Assembly: GCF_903944925.1 (NCBI RefSeq)
Contig: NZ_CAJATU010000072.1
Coordinates: forward strand, 124,001 to 188,000
DNA length: 64,000 nt
From: an uncultured Rhodopila sp.
GTDB taxonomy: Bacteria; Pseudomonadota; Alphaproteobacteria; Acetobacterales; Acetobacteraceae
Direction: 5' to 3'
Shown here: positions 16,061-24,698 of the stretch, in pieces
Position numbering within the stretch: the stretch's first letter is position 1
Layout: every line of letters starts with the position of its first letter
Program-made: the position numbers and the translations under genes
The notes under the pieces: generated by a model
What the model was told of the DNA's origin: nothing
What the model saw: the letters and a program-made list of their open reading frames with translations, nothing else
Databases searched by the model: none

Positions 16061-18160
16061 GTGGCGAAACGCATCAAGCATCGGGGTAAGGCTGTCCCGC
16101 GGGACAGCACCTTCAAACGCACAGTACGGCCGGCAGACTTCGAACGCGCTTCACCCGCGCCCGCGCGGTTGCCGGACGAAGCCATCGTGCAGGTCGTCGG
16201 CATCGACTCCGACGGCGACGCCCTCGCCCGCCCGGTCGAGTGGGACCGCAACGCCGGGCCGCCGCCGCAAATCCGGATGACGCCCGAAAAACACGGCACC
16301 CCCGCGCTGGCACCGGGCGAGCGGGTCCTCGCGCGGCTGAAACCGTTCGGACCCGGCCGCTACGACGGCCGCACCCTGCGCCGCATCAGCGAAACCCCCG
16401 GCCGCATCCTCGGCATCTTCAAGCGCGGCCGCCTCGAAAACCGCATCATCCCAACCGATCGGCGGTCCAAGGCGGAGTGGAGCGTGCCGCACGGCCAGGA
16501 TGCCGGCGCCGAACCGGATGAGATCGTCGTCGCCGAACCGGTCGCCGGCAATCAGCAGCTCGGCCTGAAGCCGGCGCGGGTGATCGAGCGGCTGGGCAAG
16601 CTGGGCGATGCCCGCTCCATCAGCCTGATCGCGATCTACACGCACGACATTCCGCAGACCTTCTCGGACGCCGCGCTGGAGGCGGCGGAGCACGCCCGGG
16701 CAACGCCGCTCGGCAGCCGCACCGATTTGCGCGACCTGAAGCTGATCACCATCGACGGCGCCGACGCGCGCGATTTCGATGACGCGGTGTTCGCCGAACC
16801 CGACCCGGAGCAGCCCGGCGGCTTTCGCCTCGTCGTCGCCATCGCCGATGTCGCCCATTACGTCCGCCCGGGATCACCGCTCGACCGCGCCGCCAGCCAC
16901 CGCGGCAACAGCGTGTATTTCCCCGACCGCGTCGTGCCGATGCTGCCCGAAGCGCTGTCGAACGGCTGGTGCAGCCTGCGGCCGAACGAAGATCGCGGCT
17001 GCCTGTTCGTCGAGATGCGCATCGACCGCTCCGGCCGGAAGACCGCGCATCGCTTCGGCCGCGGCCTGATGCGCAGCGCCGCCCGCCTGACCTACGAAGA
17101 AGTCCAGGCGGCGCACGATGCGCACACCGATATCGGCGTCCCGCTGGTGCATCTCTATGCCGCCTACAACGCCTTGCTGGCCGCAAGGCAGGAACGCGGC
17201 GCGCTCGACCTCGACCTGGCCGAGCGGAAAGTGGTGCTGGACGACACCGGCCATGTGTTGAGCGTGGCGCCGCGCCCGCGCCTCGACAGCCACCGGCTGA
17301 TCGAGGAATTCATGGTGCTGGCGAACGTCGCCGCCGCCGAGGAACTCGAGCGGCTGCACACGCCCTGCATGTTCCGCGTCCATGCGCCGCCATCGGACGA
17401 AAAGCTCGAGTCCTTGCGTGCTTTCCTGGCAACACTCGGTGTCTCTTTATCGGCGTCCAATCTGCTGCATCCGCGCGACCTCGATCGCGTGCTGCGCAAG
17501 TTCGCCGACACGCCGGAATCCCAGGTGGTCAACGAGGTGATGTTGCGCAGCCAATCGCAGGCGGCCTACAGCCCTGACAATATTGGTCATTTCGGCCTCG
17601 CCCTGGCGCGCTACGCGCATTTCACCAGTCCGATACGCCGGTATGCGGATCTGCTGGTGCACCGGGGCCTGATCCGGGGACTGAAATTGGGCGAGGACGG
17701 GCTGACCGCCGGGGAGGTCGAGACCTTCGCGGAGACCGGCGAACGCATCACCGAAACCGAACGGCGCGCCCAGGCCGCCGAACGCGACGCGGTTGACCGT
17801 TACCTAACCGCCTTCATGTCTGATAAGATCGGCTCGCGATTCAACGCCCGGATATCCGGCGTGACTCGTTTCGGGCTGTTCGTCACGGTTACGGAAACCG
17901 GGGCAAACGGTATCGTTCCTTTTGCAACCTTACCGGACGATTTTTGGCAATATGATGAGCGGGAGCAGACCGTGACCGGCCGCCGCACGCAGCAGGTGTA
18001 CCGCCTGGCGCAGGAGGTCGAGGTGCTTTTGTCGGAAGCCAACGCGGTGACCGGCAGCATGGTCTTCCATGTGCTGCAGGAGCGTGCCGCCGCGCGGGCA
18101 TCAGGGCCGAAAGGCAAACATCCGGCCAATCCGTCGGGGAAACGGCCCCGCTTCTCGTGA
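16061..18160 (+). CDS. rnr: Ribonuclease R (lacks N-terminal winged-helix domain)
   Basis: 699 aa 3'-5' exoribonuclease of the RNB family. The catalytic acidic cluster is visible in TIDGADARDFDDAVFAEP, followed by VVAIADVAHYVRPGS and HFTSPIRRYADLLVHR (RNB end), then an S1 domain (SRFNARISGVTRFGLFVTV) and a basic tail. Family members of alphaproteobacteria usually begin with a ~70-residue winged helix. Here the protein starts directly with a basic stretch and the cold-shock-like region (DEAIVQVVGIDSDGDALARP). The frame is closed by TGA at 16031, 30 bp upstream of the GTG start, so no longer form exists in this frame. It overlaps the protease gene by GTGA. Confidence 0.92.
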   Translation: MAKRIKHRGKAVPRDSTFKRTVRPADFERASPAPARLPDEAIVQVVGIDSDGDALARPVEWDRNAGPPPQIRMTPEKHGTPALAPGERVLARLKPFGPGRYDGRTLRRISETPGRILGIFKRGRLENRIIPTDRRSKAEWSVPHGQDAGAEPDEIVVAEPVAGNQQLGLKPARVIERLGKLGDARSISLIAIYTHDIPQTFSDAALEAAEHARATPLGSRTDLRDLKLITIDGADARDFDDAVFAEPDPEQPGGFRLVVAIADVAHYVRPGSPLDRAASHRGNSVYFPDRVVPMLPEALSNGWCSLRPNEDRGCLFVEMRIDRSGRKTAHRFGRGLMRSAARLTYEEVQAAHDAHTDIGVPLVHLYAAYNALLAARQERGALDLDLAERKVVLDDTGHVLSVAPRPRLDSHRLIEEFMVLANVAAAEELERLHTPCMFRVHAPPSDEKLESLRAFLATLGVSLSASNLLHPRDLDRVLRKFADTPESQVVNEVMLRSQSQAAYSPDNIGHFGLALARYAHFTSPIRRYADLLVHRGLIRGLKLGEDGLTAGEVETFAETGERITETERRAQAAERDAVDRYLTAFMSDKIGSRFNARISGVTRFGLFVTVTETGANGIVPFATLPDDFWQYDEREQTVTGRRTQQVYRLAQEVEVLLSEANAVTGSMVFHVLQERAAARASGPKGKHPANPSGKRPRFS

Positions 18161-19674
18161 TCCGGATCGGTTTCCTGCTGATGCTGTTTGCGTTCGGCCG
18201 GGCGCAGGCGCAGGCGCTGCCGAGCGCCGGCCTGGACCAGGAGCGGATGACCGCGGTCTATGCGGAGGCGCTGTCGTTCATGGCGCCGCGCATCCTCGAT
18301 CCGGTGTCGGTGCCGCAACTGACGGTCTGGGGCCTGCAAGGGCTGACGACGCTCGATCCGGCACTGCGCATCGGCATCCGCGACTCGCATCTGCAGTTGT
18401 TCCGCCAGGGCGATCTCGTGCTGGAGGTCGCCGCCCCGCGGGACGATACGCCGCTGGCCTGGGCCAGGACCGCCGCGGCGATCAGCGCGGCGGGCTATCC
18501 GGGATCGGTGCTGCTGCGACGGGCCGGCACCCAGGGGGTCATTCAGGGCTTTTTCGATGAGATGCTGGGGCGCCTGGACCCGTATTCGCGCTACGTGGCG
18601 CCGCTGCAGGCGGGCGAGGACCGCGCCCGGCGCGCGGGACGGGCCGGATTGGGGCTGACGGTGGGACTGCGCGGCCGGATGGTGGACGTCCGCGCCGTGG
18701 TTCGCGACAGCCCGGCGGCAATTGCCGGGATCCGGCCCGGCGACTTCCTGCTGGCGATCGACGGCCAGGAAACCCGGGATCAGGACCCGGCGACGATCAC
18801 CGCCCTGCTGTCCGGCGCGGAAGGGTCCGCCGTGACCGTAACCTGGCGCGGACGGGACGGGCATGCACGGGACGCCCAGATGATCCGCGTGATGGTGGCG
18901 CCCGAGACGGTGTTTGCCCAGCGCTTGGCCGATATGCTGGTCCTGCGCGTCACCAGCTTCAGCGGCACCACCGCCTCGCATCTGGCCTTGTCGGTGCAGG
19001 ATGCGCTGTCGGAGCCGCGGCCGGTGCATGGGATCGTGCTCGACCTGCGCGACAACCGCGGCGGGCTGCTGCGGCAGGCGGTCACGGCGGCGGACACGTT
19101 CCTGCCGGCCGGGGTGGTGGCAATCACCACGGGCCGCGATCCGGAGGCCAACCATATCTGGCGGTCCGCGGAGGGTGAACTGGCGGAGAATGTGCCGCTG
19201 GTCATCCTGGTCGATGGCCGCACGGCCAGTTCCGCCGAAATCCTGGCCGCGGCGCTGGCGGACCGGGGCCGGGCGGTGGTCGTCGGCAGTTCGACGGTCG
19301 GGAAGGGGCTGGTGCAGACGATCGACCCGCTGCCCGACGGCGGCGACCTGTTCATCACCTGGAGCCGCGTGCTGGCGCCGCTGGGCTGGCCGCTGCAGGG
19401 TTTGGGGGTGCTGCCGCAGGTCTGCACCAGCCTGGGAGGCGAGGCGCTGAACCGCCAGCTTTCCACGCTGTCGGCCGGATTTCAGCCGATGATCGAGGCG
19501 ATCCGGCGGGAGCGGGCGGCGCGGGCGCCGGTGCCGGCCGCGGAGGTTCTGGATATTCGCGCGCCATGTCCGGGCGCGGAGGGACGCCCGGCCGATTTGG
19601 ACGCGGCGCGGTCGCTGATCGCCAACCCGGCGGCTTACGCGGCTGCGTTGCTGCCGCCGATGGTGGACCGCTAG
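18157..19674 (+). CDS. S41 family (C-terminal processing) peptidase
   Basis: 505 aa with a signal peptide (MIRIGFLLMLFAFGRAQAQA). A PDZ domain lies at about 160-245 (GLGLTVGLRGRMVDVRAVVR, IAGIRPGDFLLAIDGQ). The S41 catalytic core follows: VLDLRDNRGGLL, the serine in GRTASSAEILAAAL and the lysine in STVGKGLVQT, the Ser-Lys dyad of CtpA/Prc proteases. It therefore probably works in the periplasm. Compared with CtpA it has a long N-terminal region (20-155) before the PDZ domain. The GTG start overlaps the RNase R stop. Confidence 0.9.
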   Translation: MIRIGFLLMLFAFGRAQAQALPSAGLDQERMTAVYAEALSFMAPRILDPVSVPQLTVWGLQGLTTLDPALRIGIRDSHLQLFRQGDLVLEVAAPRDDTPLAWARTAAAISAAGYPGSVLLRRAGTQGVIQGFFDEMLGRLDPYSRYVAPLQAGEDRARRAGRAGLGLTVGLRGRMVDVRAVVRDSPAAIAGIRPGDFLLAIDGQETRDQDPATITALLSGAEGSAVTVTWRGRDGHARDAQMIRVMVAPETVFAQRLADMLVLRVTSFSGTTASHLALSVQDALSEPRPVHGIVLDLRDNRGGLLRQAVTAADTFLPAGVVAITTGRDPEANHIWRSAEGELAENVPLVILVDGRTASSAEILAAALADRGRAVVVGSSTVGKGLVQTIDPLPDGGDLFITWSRVLAPLGWPLQGLGVLPQVCTSLGGEALNRQLSTLSAGFQPMIEAIRRERAARAPVPAAEVLDIRAPCPGAEGRPADLDAARSLIANPAAYAAALLPPMVDR

Positions 19675-19790
19675 GGGATTTCTGCAAGGACCGCGCCGTA
19701 ACGACGCTGAAGCAGCGCGCATTGCCGCGAATCCATGCATCTGACGCCGGCCGCCGCCGTTGAATCCGTGAACCCAACCGGAGGACATTG

Positions 19791-20309
19791 ATGAGCGGAA
19801 CCAGCGAAAAAGCCCAGTCGATCTATGTGACCGGCCTGCGCAACCAGCACGCCGTCGAAAACCAGGCGATCGAACTGCTGGAGCGGCAGATCGGACGGCT
19901 GGAGAATTATCCTGCAATGGCTGACCGGATGCGCCGGCATGTGACGGAATCCCGGGATCAGGCGCGCCGCCTGGAGGAGTTGCTCGGGCAGTTCGGCACC
20001 AGCGAATCCGGGCTGAAGGACACGATGATGTCCTTCATGGGGAACGTGGCGGCGTTGGCCCACACCCCGGCCTCTGACGAGGTGATCAAGAACACCTTCG
20101 CGAATTTTGCGTTCGAGCACTTCGAGATCGCGGCCTACAAGTCGCTGCTGACATTGGCCGACATAACCGGCCACGCAGCCGCCGAGACCGCATTGCGGCA
20201 GTCGCTCGCGGAGGAGGAGGCAATGGCCGCCTGGATAAACGAGCATCTGGACGAAACGACGCGGACCTTCGTCAGCCGTTCGGAGGCGGGCGTCACCGCC
20301 GGGCGGTAG
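19791..20309 (+). CDS. DUF892 (YciE/YciF-like) ferritin-like protein
   Basis: 172 aa four-helix-bundle protein. Helix motifs with conserved acidic and His positions are visible: NQHAVENQAIELLERQ, HVTESRDQARRLEELL, FEHFEIAAYKSLLTLA and LRQSLAEEEAMAAWI. DUF892 proteins are linked to stress and osmotic response in enterobacteria; metal binding is probable but unproven. The ATG at 19791 follows GGAGG at 7 bp; the TTG just before it is unlikely. A strong hairpin follows the stop codon. Confidence 0.88.
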   Translation: MSGTSEKAQSIYVTGLRNQHAVENQAIELLERQIGRLENYPAMADRMRRHVTESRDQARRLEELLGQFGTSESGLKDTMMSFMGNVAALAHTPASDEVIKNTFANFAFEHFEIAAYKSLLTLADITGHAAAETALRQSLAEEEAMAAWINEHLDETTRTFVSRSEAGVTAGR

Positions 20310-20319
20310 CGAAATGCGA

Positions 20320-20344
20320 AGAACCCTCCCGGTGGGAGGGTTCT
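20320..20344. terminator. Bidirectional terminator-like hairpin between convergent genes
   Basis: AGAACCCTCCC and GGGAGGGTTCT form a perfect 11-bp stem with a 3-base loop (GGT). It sits 10 bp after the ferritin-like gene and 14 bp before the end of the convergent GST gene. No long T run follows either arm, so termination strength is uncertain. Confidence 0.75.
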
Positions 20345-20357
20345 GGCATTGCCCGGG

Positions 20358-21014
20358 CTAAAACTCGATATCGAGTTCGTCGATCTGCTCCGGCTCCCGC
20401 TGGGCGGCGGCGAACCATTCCTTCATGTCCGGCCAGGCCGTGATCTGCTGGCAATACGCCTCGCAGACCTTGTCCATCTTCACGTCATAGCTGCGGAAAC
20501 GGGTCACCACCGGGGCGTACATCGCGTCGGCGATCGTCGGCTTGGCGCCGAACAGCCACGGCCCCTTCCAGGTGCTCAGGCATTCCCGCCAGATTTCCGT
20601 GATCCGGTCGATATCCGCCTGTACGGCGGACCAGACGGCGAAGCGCGGCCGGAAGATGCGCAGGTTCATCGGCAGCGCCTCACGCAACACCGCGAAGCCG
20701 GAGTGCATTTCACCGGAAACCGAGCGGCAGCGAGCACGCGCGCCACGCTCGCTTGGCAACATTCCCGCGTTCGGAAACATTTCATTCAGATACTCGGCGA
20801 TCGCGATCGTATCCCAGATCACGACATCGTCATGCATCAGCGCCGGTATCCGGATCGAGGAGGACTGCATCAGCAGCTCCTTGCGGTTCACCGGGTCGTC
20901 CAGATCGACCACCTTTTCCTCAAAGGCCAGACCCGCAAGCCGCACCAGAAGGTGCCCGCGCAGCGACCACGAGGAATAATTTTTACTGCTTATGAGAAGC
21001 GTGGCTCCCGCCAT
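20358..21014 (-). CDS. Glutathione S-transferase family protein
   Basis: 218 aa. An N-terminal thioredoxin-like domain begins ATLLISSKNYSSWSLRG, with the catalytic-type Ser/Tyr region, then SSIRIPALMHDDVVIWDT (cis-Pro) and SIAEYL-like TIAIAEYLNEMFP. The C-terminal helical domain includes PTIADAMYAPVVTRF, the conserved N-capping box Asp. Similar proteins are annotated as GST in many alphaproteobacteria; the substrate is unknown. The start at 21014 is preferred over ATGs at 21041 and 21053 because the conserved core begins 6 residues later. Confidence 0.88.
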   Translation of the reverse strand: MAGATLLISSKNYSSWSLRGHLLVRLAGLAFEEKVVDLDDPVNRKELLMQSSSIRIPALMHDDVVIWDTIAIAEYLNEMFPNAGMLPSERGARARCRSVSGEMHSGFAVLREALPMNLRIFRPRFAVWSAVQADIDRITEIWRECLSTWKGPWLFGAKPTIADAMYAPVVTRFRSYDVKMDKVCEAYCQQITAWPDMKEWFAAAQREPEQIDELDIEF

Positions 21015-21170
21015 AGTGACAACCCCTGATCCTGCTGGCATGCTGCTGCGCAATATAGCAACAGCTTCGGTGTGATGGCGAGGCTTTGCGATGCAGGCGA
21101 CATTCTAATGACATGCGTCCGGGAATGATAGAGATTGATCAATAACAAGGATGGCGCTACGCGGCAGGCA

Positions 21171-22394
21171 ATGATTTACAAAATTTACCAGGCGCAGGCC
21201 GACCTGATGTTTCCCGCTCGCCAGCTTGCCAAACTCGGCGCTGGCGTCGCCAAATCGATGGACATGGGGGAATATACCCCCGCACCCCTGCGGCAGCTAG
21301 GCGCCGCGCTCACCATGCTCGCGGATGGCGGTTTGAGCCATCAACGGCCGGATTACGGCTTCCGGACCGTCAAAATGGGCAACGATGTCGTCGGTGTAAC
21401 CGAGGAATCCCGCCTGGAAACGCCGTTCGGCACCCTGCTGCGGTTCCGCAAGGACAGCGACATCCAGCAGCCGCGGGTCCTGGTCGTGGCGCCGATGTCG
21501 GGGCATTTCGCGACCTTGCTGCGCGGCACCGTCGCCGTCCTGCTGCCCGATCACGATGTGTACATCACCGATTGGAAGAACGCCCGCGACGTTCCGCTGT
21601 CCGAGGGCATCTTCGGATTCGACGAATACGTCGATCACATGATCCGTTTCATGGAGGTTATCGGCGAAGGCAGCCACATGATAGCGGTCTGCCAGCCATG
21701 CGTTGCCGCCTTGGCTGCGACGGCGGTGATGGCCGAAACCAACAACCGCGCCCAGCCGCGCAGCCTGACGCTGATGGCCGGGCCGATCGATACGCGGCAA
21801 AACCCGACCAAGGTGAATGAGCTCGCGAAGGGCCATTCGATCGAGTGGTTCGAAAAGAAACTGATCGCCAAGGTGCCGTGGCGGTATCCCGGCGCGTTCC
21901 GCCGCGTCTACCCCGGGTTCCTGCAATTGACGGCGTTCATGTCGATGAACCTCGACCGCCACATCAACGCGCACATGGCGCAGTACCGCGCGCTCGCCTG
22001 CGGCGATGTCGTCGCCGCCGACGCGCACCGCAAATTCTACGAAGAGTACAACGCGGTGATGGACCTGCCGGCGGAGTTCTACCTGGAGACCGTGCAGAAG
22101 GTGTTCCAGGACCACGACCTGCCGCTGGGCAAGCTGACCTGGCACGGCCAGCCGGTGAAGCCGCAGGCGATCCGCCGCACCGCCTTGCTGACCGTCGAGG
22201 GCGAGCGCGACGATATCTGCGCCATCGGCCAGACCATGGCGGCACTGGATCTCTGTAGCGGCCTGCGCAACAGCCAGAAGCGCCATCATCTGCAAGCCGG
22301 CGTCGGCCATTACGGCGTGTTCAGCGGCTCACGCTGGGCGCGGGAGATTTATCCGAGGGTCCGGGCAATGATCGAAGTGACGACCCACCACTAA
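21171..22394 (+). CDS. phaZ: Intracellular polyhydroxyalkanoate depolymerase
   Basis: 407 aa. It hydrolyses stored PHA granules inside the cell. The nucleophile box is AVCQPCVAA, with Cys174 in place of the serine seen in extracellular lipase boxes, as in Ralstonia PhaZ. The late His lies in AGVGHYGVFSG. The N-terminus MIYKIYQAQADLMFPAR is like other PhaZ proteins and sets the start at 21171; a TTG at 21135 is a weaker choice. No phaC or phasin gene is next to it. It is divergent from the GST gene. Confidence 0.92.
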   Translation: MIYKIYQAQADLMFPARQLAKLGAGVAKSMDMGEYTPAPLRQLGAALTMLADGGLSHQRPDYGFRTVKMGNDVVGVTEESRLETPFGTLLRFRKDSDIQQPRVLVVAPMSGHFATLLRGTVAVLLPDHDVYITDWKNARDVPLSEGIFGFDEYVDHMIRFMEVIGEGSHMIAVCQPCVAALAATAVMAETNNRAQPRSLTLMAGPIDTRQNPTKVNELAKGHSIEWFEKKLIAKVPWRYPGAFRRVYPGFLQLTAFMSMNLDRHINAHMAQYRALACGDVVAADAHRKFYEEYNAVMDLPAEFYLETVQKVFQDHDLPLGKLTWHGQPVKPQAIRRTALLTVEGERDDICAIGQTMAALDLCSGLRNSQKRHHLQAGVGHYGVFSGSRWAREIYPRVRAMIEVTTHH

Positions 22395-22446
22395 CGGCGA
22401 TCGCTGGCTCACTTTCTGTTGAACCAACCGTCTGGTAGCCGCCGCC

Positions 22447-23496
22447 ATGGAAGAACTGGACATCATCGGCGCGACCTTCGGGAACGATAAATCATCGTCG
22501 CGGCATGATTACCTGCGACATTATGACGGCCTGTTCGCCCGCCACCGGCGCGAACGTTTTAATTTCATTGAGATCGGCGTTTTCAACTCCGCATCGCTGG
22601 CGACGTGGCGATCGTATTTTGAAAATGCCGCCATCGTCGGCGTCGATATCCAGGACCAGCCGGGCAGCCACGCCGAAGACGGCATCATCGTAGAGGTCGG
22701 CTCTCGCGACGACCCGGGCTTTCTGTACGATCTGGCGCGCCGCTATCCGCCGCGCATCATCTCCGACGACGGGTCGCACCGCTCGCAGCATGTCCTGTTC
22801 ACCTTCGAGACGTTGTTTCCCGCGCTGGAGCCGGGCGGCTATTACCTGATCGAGGGCCTTCGCTCGCTGCAACCGGCGACCCGGGATGTGCGGCGGGCCG
22901 GCCAGGCACAGGTCGATCCGATCGACTATTTTTTTGATTTGAGCCGGACGGTGATGACCGGGCAGCTCGATCCCGCACTCGACTGGGGGTTTCGCGGCTA
23001 CGCCCGCAACTGGATCGACGAGGTGCTGGTCCACCGGCAATGCTGCGTGATCCGCAAGAAGCCGGCCGCGGTGGGCGGATCGGTGCAGCTCGACGCGGTG
23101 GAAAAGCTGGCTGCGACCATCGGTTCGGCCGACGCGTGGGAGCGCGCGGCCCTGTTCATCAATGCCAATGGCGGCAGCGTGGAGCGGACCATCGCGGCGT
23201 TGAACAGCGCGATCGCGATCAAGCCATCCAGCCGGCTGTTCCGCTACCTGAGCGAGATGCACGCCGCCGCCGGGCGGATGGACGAAGCGGTGAAGATCGC
23301 CCGGCGTGCGGCCTATATCGACGTGGACGAAAACGAGCGGACGGAGTCCCTGGAGCACTACGGCAACATGCTGATCGCGACCGGGCAGATCAACAAGGGC
23401 GTCGAGGTGTTCACCGCGGCGCTGGAGGGTGTCACTCATCCGGTGATCCGGCATCGGATTCTGTCGAATATCGCGGAGCATCAGGGGCGGGTTTGA
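22447..23496 (+). CDS. SAM-dependent methyltransferase-like protein with C-terminal TPR region
   Basis: 349 aa. Residues 1-200 resemble MycE/demethylmacrocin-type O-methyltransferases or CmcI-like proteins (FNFIEIGVFNSASLATWRSY, AIVGVDIQD, RIISDDGSHRSQHVLFTFET, ALEPGGYYLIEGL). From about 225 a TPR-like helical region follows (INANGGSVERTIAALNSAIA, RLFRYLSEMHAAAGRMDEAV, EHYGNMLIATGQINKGVEVF). Such fusions often modify sugars on cell-surface glycans or polyketides, but no biosynthesis cluster is adjacent, so the substrate is unknown. Confidence 0.8.
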   Translation: MEELDIIGATFGNDKSSSRHDYLRHYDGLFARHRRERFNFIEIGVFNSASLATWRSYFENAAIVGVDIQDQPGSHAEDGIIVEVGSRDDPGFLYDLARRYPPRIISDDGSHRSQHVLFTFETLFPALEPGGYYLIEGLRSLQPATRDVRRAGQAQVDPIDYFFDLSRTVMTGQLDPALDWGFRGYARNWIDEVLVHRQCCVIRKKPAAVGGSVQLDAVEKLAATIGSADAWERAALFINANGGSVERTIAALNSAIAIKPSSRLFRYLSEMHAAAGRMDEAVKIARRAAYIDVDENERTESLEHYGNMLIATGQINKGVEVFTAALEGVTHPVIRHRILSNIAEHQGRV

Positions 23497-23524
23497 GGGC
23501 AGGGGTGGGCGCCGGGCGCCGGGA

Positions 23525-24133
23525 TCATCCGGCCAGCCGGCGAACCTCCGCCACCGCCGCGGCGGTGTCCCAATGGACGGCCCCTTCCAGCCGCGCGGTC
23601 TCGCGCCCCCGGCGGTCGATGATGATCGTCGTTGGCGTGACGCCGTGCGTGCCCAGCGCAAGGCCCGCGGCGTTGGCGGGGTCGAGCCAGACCTGCAGGG
23701 TGTCGATGCCATACCGGTCGAAGAAGCGGCTGACCGCCGCCGCGCCGCCGCTATCGGATGCAGCGGCCAGCACCCGGATGCCGTCGCCGGCGACGCGGCG
23801 GGCGAGGGACGCGAGCGCCGGCATTTCAGCGACGCAGGGCGCGCACCAGGTGGCCCAGAAGTTCAGCACGAGTCCGCTGCCGGCGAAGCTGGAGAGCGGA
23901 TGCGGGTTGCCGGCGGCATCCACCAGCATCGCCTCGGGCAACGGCACCGGCGGGATCGCGGGCTTGAGCGCGGCGATGTCCAGCACAGGCTCCGGTATGC
24001 CGAGCAGCGCGCGGACGCGGGGAGAGCGGCTGGCTCGCCATACGAAACCGGCGGCCCCGACTGCCGCGAGCGCGGCCCCGCCGGCGAGCAGTGCCCGGCG
24101 TGTGGTGTTCCGACCGGGGTTTGCGGTGTCCAT
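23525..24133 (-). CDS. TlpA-like thiol-disulfide oxidoreductase
   Basis: 202 aa. The N-terminus has a twin-arginine-like stretch (NTTRRALLAGGAALAAVGAA), suggesting export or a membrane anchor. The thioredoxin-fold domain starts near residue 75; the active site is FWATWCAPCVAEMP (WCxPC) and the cis-Pro lies in GVTPTTIIID. TlpA proteins reduce apo-cytochromes or other periplasmic thiols; the partner is unknown. The start at 24133 avoids running into the upstream tRNA gene. Confidence 0.88.
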   Translation of the reverse strand: MDTANPGRNTTRRALLAGGAALAAVGAAGFVWRASRSPRVRALLGIPEPVLDIAALKPAIPPVPLPEAMLVDAAGNPHPLSSFAGSGLVLNFWATWCAPCVAEMPALASLARRVAGDGIRVLAAASDSGGAAAVSRFFDRYGIDTLQVWLDPANAAGLALGTHGVTPTTIIIDRRGRETARLEGAVHWDTAAAVAEVRRLAG

Positions 24134-24181
24134 GCGTCGCTCCTGTTGCCGGAGGGCGGCAGTCGCGCCGCAACCGCTGGA

Positions 24182-24255
24182 TGGAGGTCCGTAACGGAAT
24201 CGAACCGCTCTGGCGGGTTTTGCAGACCCGCACCTAACCACTCGGACACCGGACC
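24182..24255 (-). tRNA. tRNA-Cys (anticodon GCA)
   Basis: 74 nt including an encoded CCA. Read on the minus strand it begins GGTCCGGTGTCCGAGTGG, with anticodon stem CGGGT/ACCCG around loop CTGCAAA (anticodon GCA), T-arm AGCGG-TTCGATT-CCGTT and acceptor 3' strand ACGGACC, discriminator T, then CCA. The last acceptor pair (G7-A66) is a mismatch and the D-stem is imperfect, as tRNA-Cys often is. It lies about 50 bp upstream of the TlpA-like gene. Confidence 0.92.
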
Positions 24256-24433
24256 GTTGCCGTGGTTATAAAGCTGCGCGGCTGGGATGCCGCATCAACA
24301 CGAGAATAGTATCCTGTGTGACACGTACCTGATTTGCGGGATGTTGTCGTTGGCTGGCGGCAGCCGACTGAGGCCGCGCGGTTCGCCCGGGTCGATAATT
24401 TTTTCCCGGGTGTGGTGTAGTTTCGCGCGACGC

Positions 24434-24656
24434 TTCGCAGTTGACAGGAGGCAACGATGGCTGGCGCGATCTCCATCCGGTCCGGTCGCCCATCCCGCAG
24501 CGCGGCGTGGATATTCCCCATGATGCGGCTGTGCCTGCCCGAGGCGCCCGTCATCGCGACCGGCTGCTTGCCGTCAAACTCGTAACGCTCCTCCTGTCTG
24601 GCCGCCCAGATGAGGAACCGTTCGACCGTCCAGGGAGTGGTGAACGTGACGTTCAT
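24434..24656 (-). pseudogene. Truncated Uma2-family protein (5' fragment)
   Basis: The first ~58 codons match the start of Uma2 (DUF820) proteins: TVERFLIWAARQEERYEFDG, then KQPVAMTGASGRHSRIMGNI HAALRDG split here as two stretches. After ALRDGRPDRM the family sequence stops and the remaining frame (to 24234) is unrelated and runs over the tRNA-Cys gene. About two thirds of the usual ~190 aa protein, including the PD-(D/E)XK-like core, is therefore missing. I infer a decayed remnant; Uma2 genes are frequently mobile and degraded. The stretch 24256-24433 holds nothing else recognisable. Confidence 0.7.
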
Positions 24657-24698
24657 GAGATCAGTCCAGCACGCCGGGGCACACGCGAGTCCTCCGTC

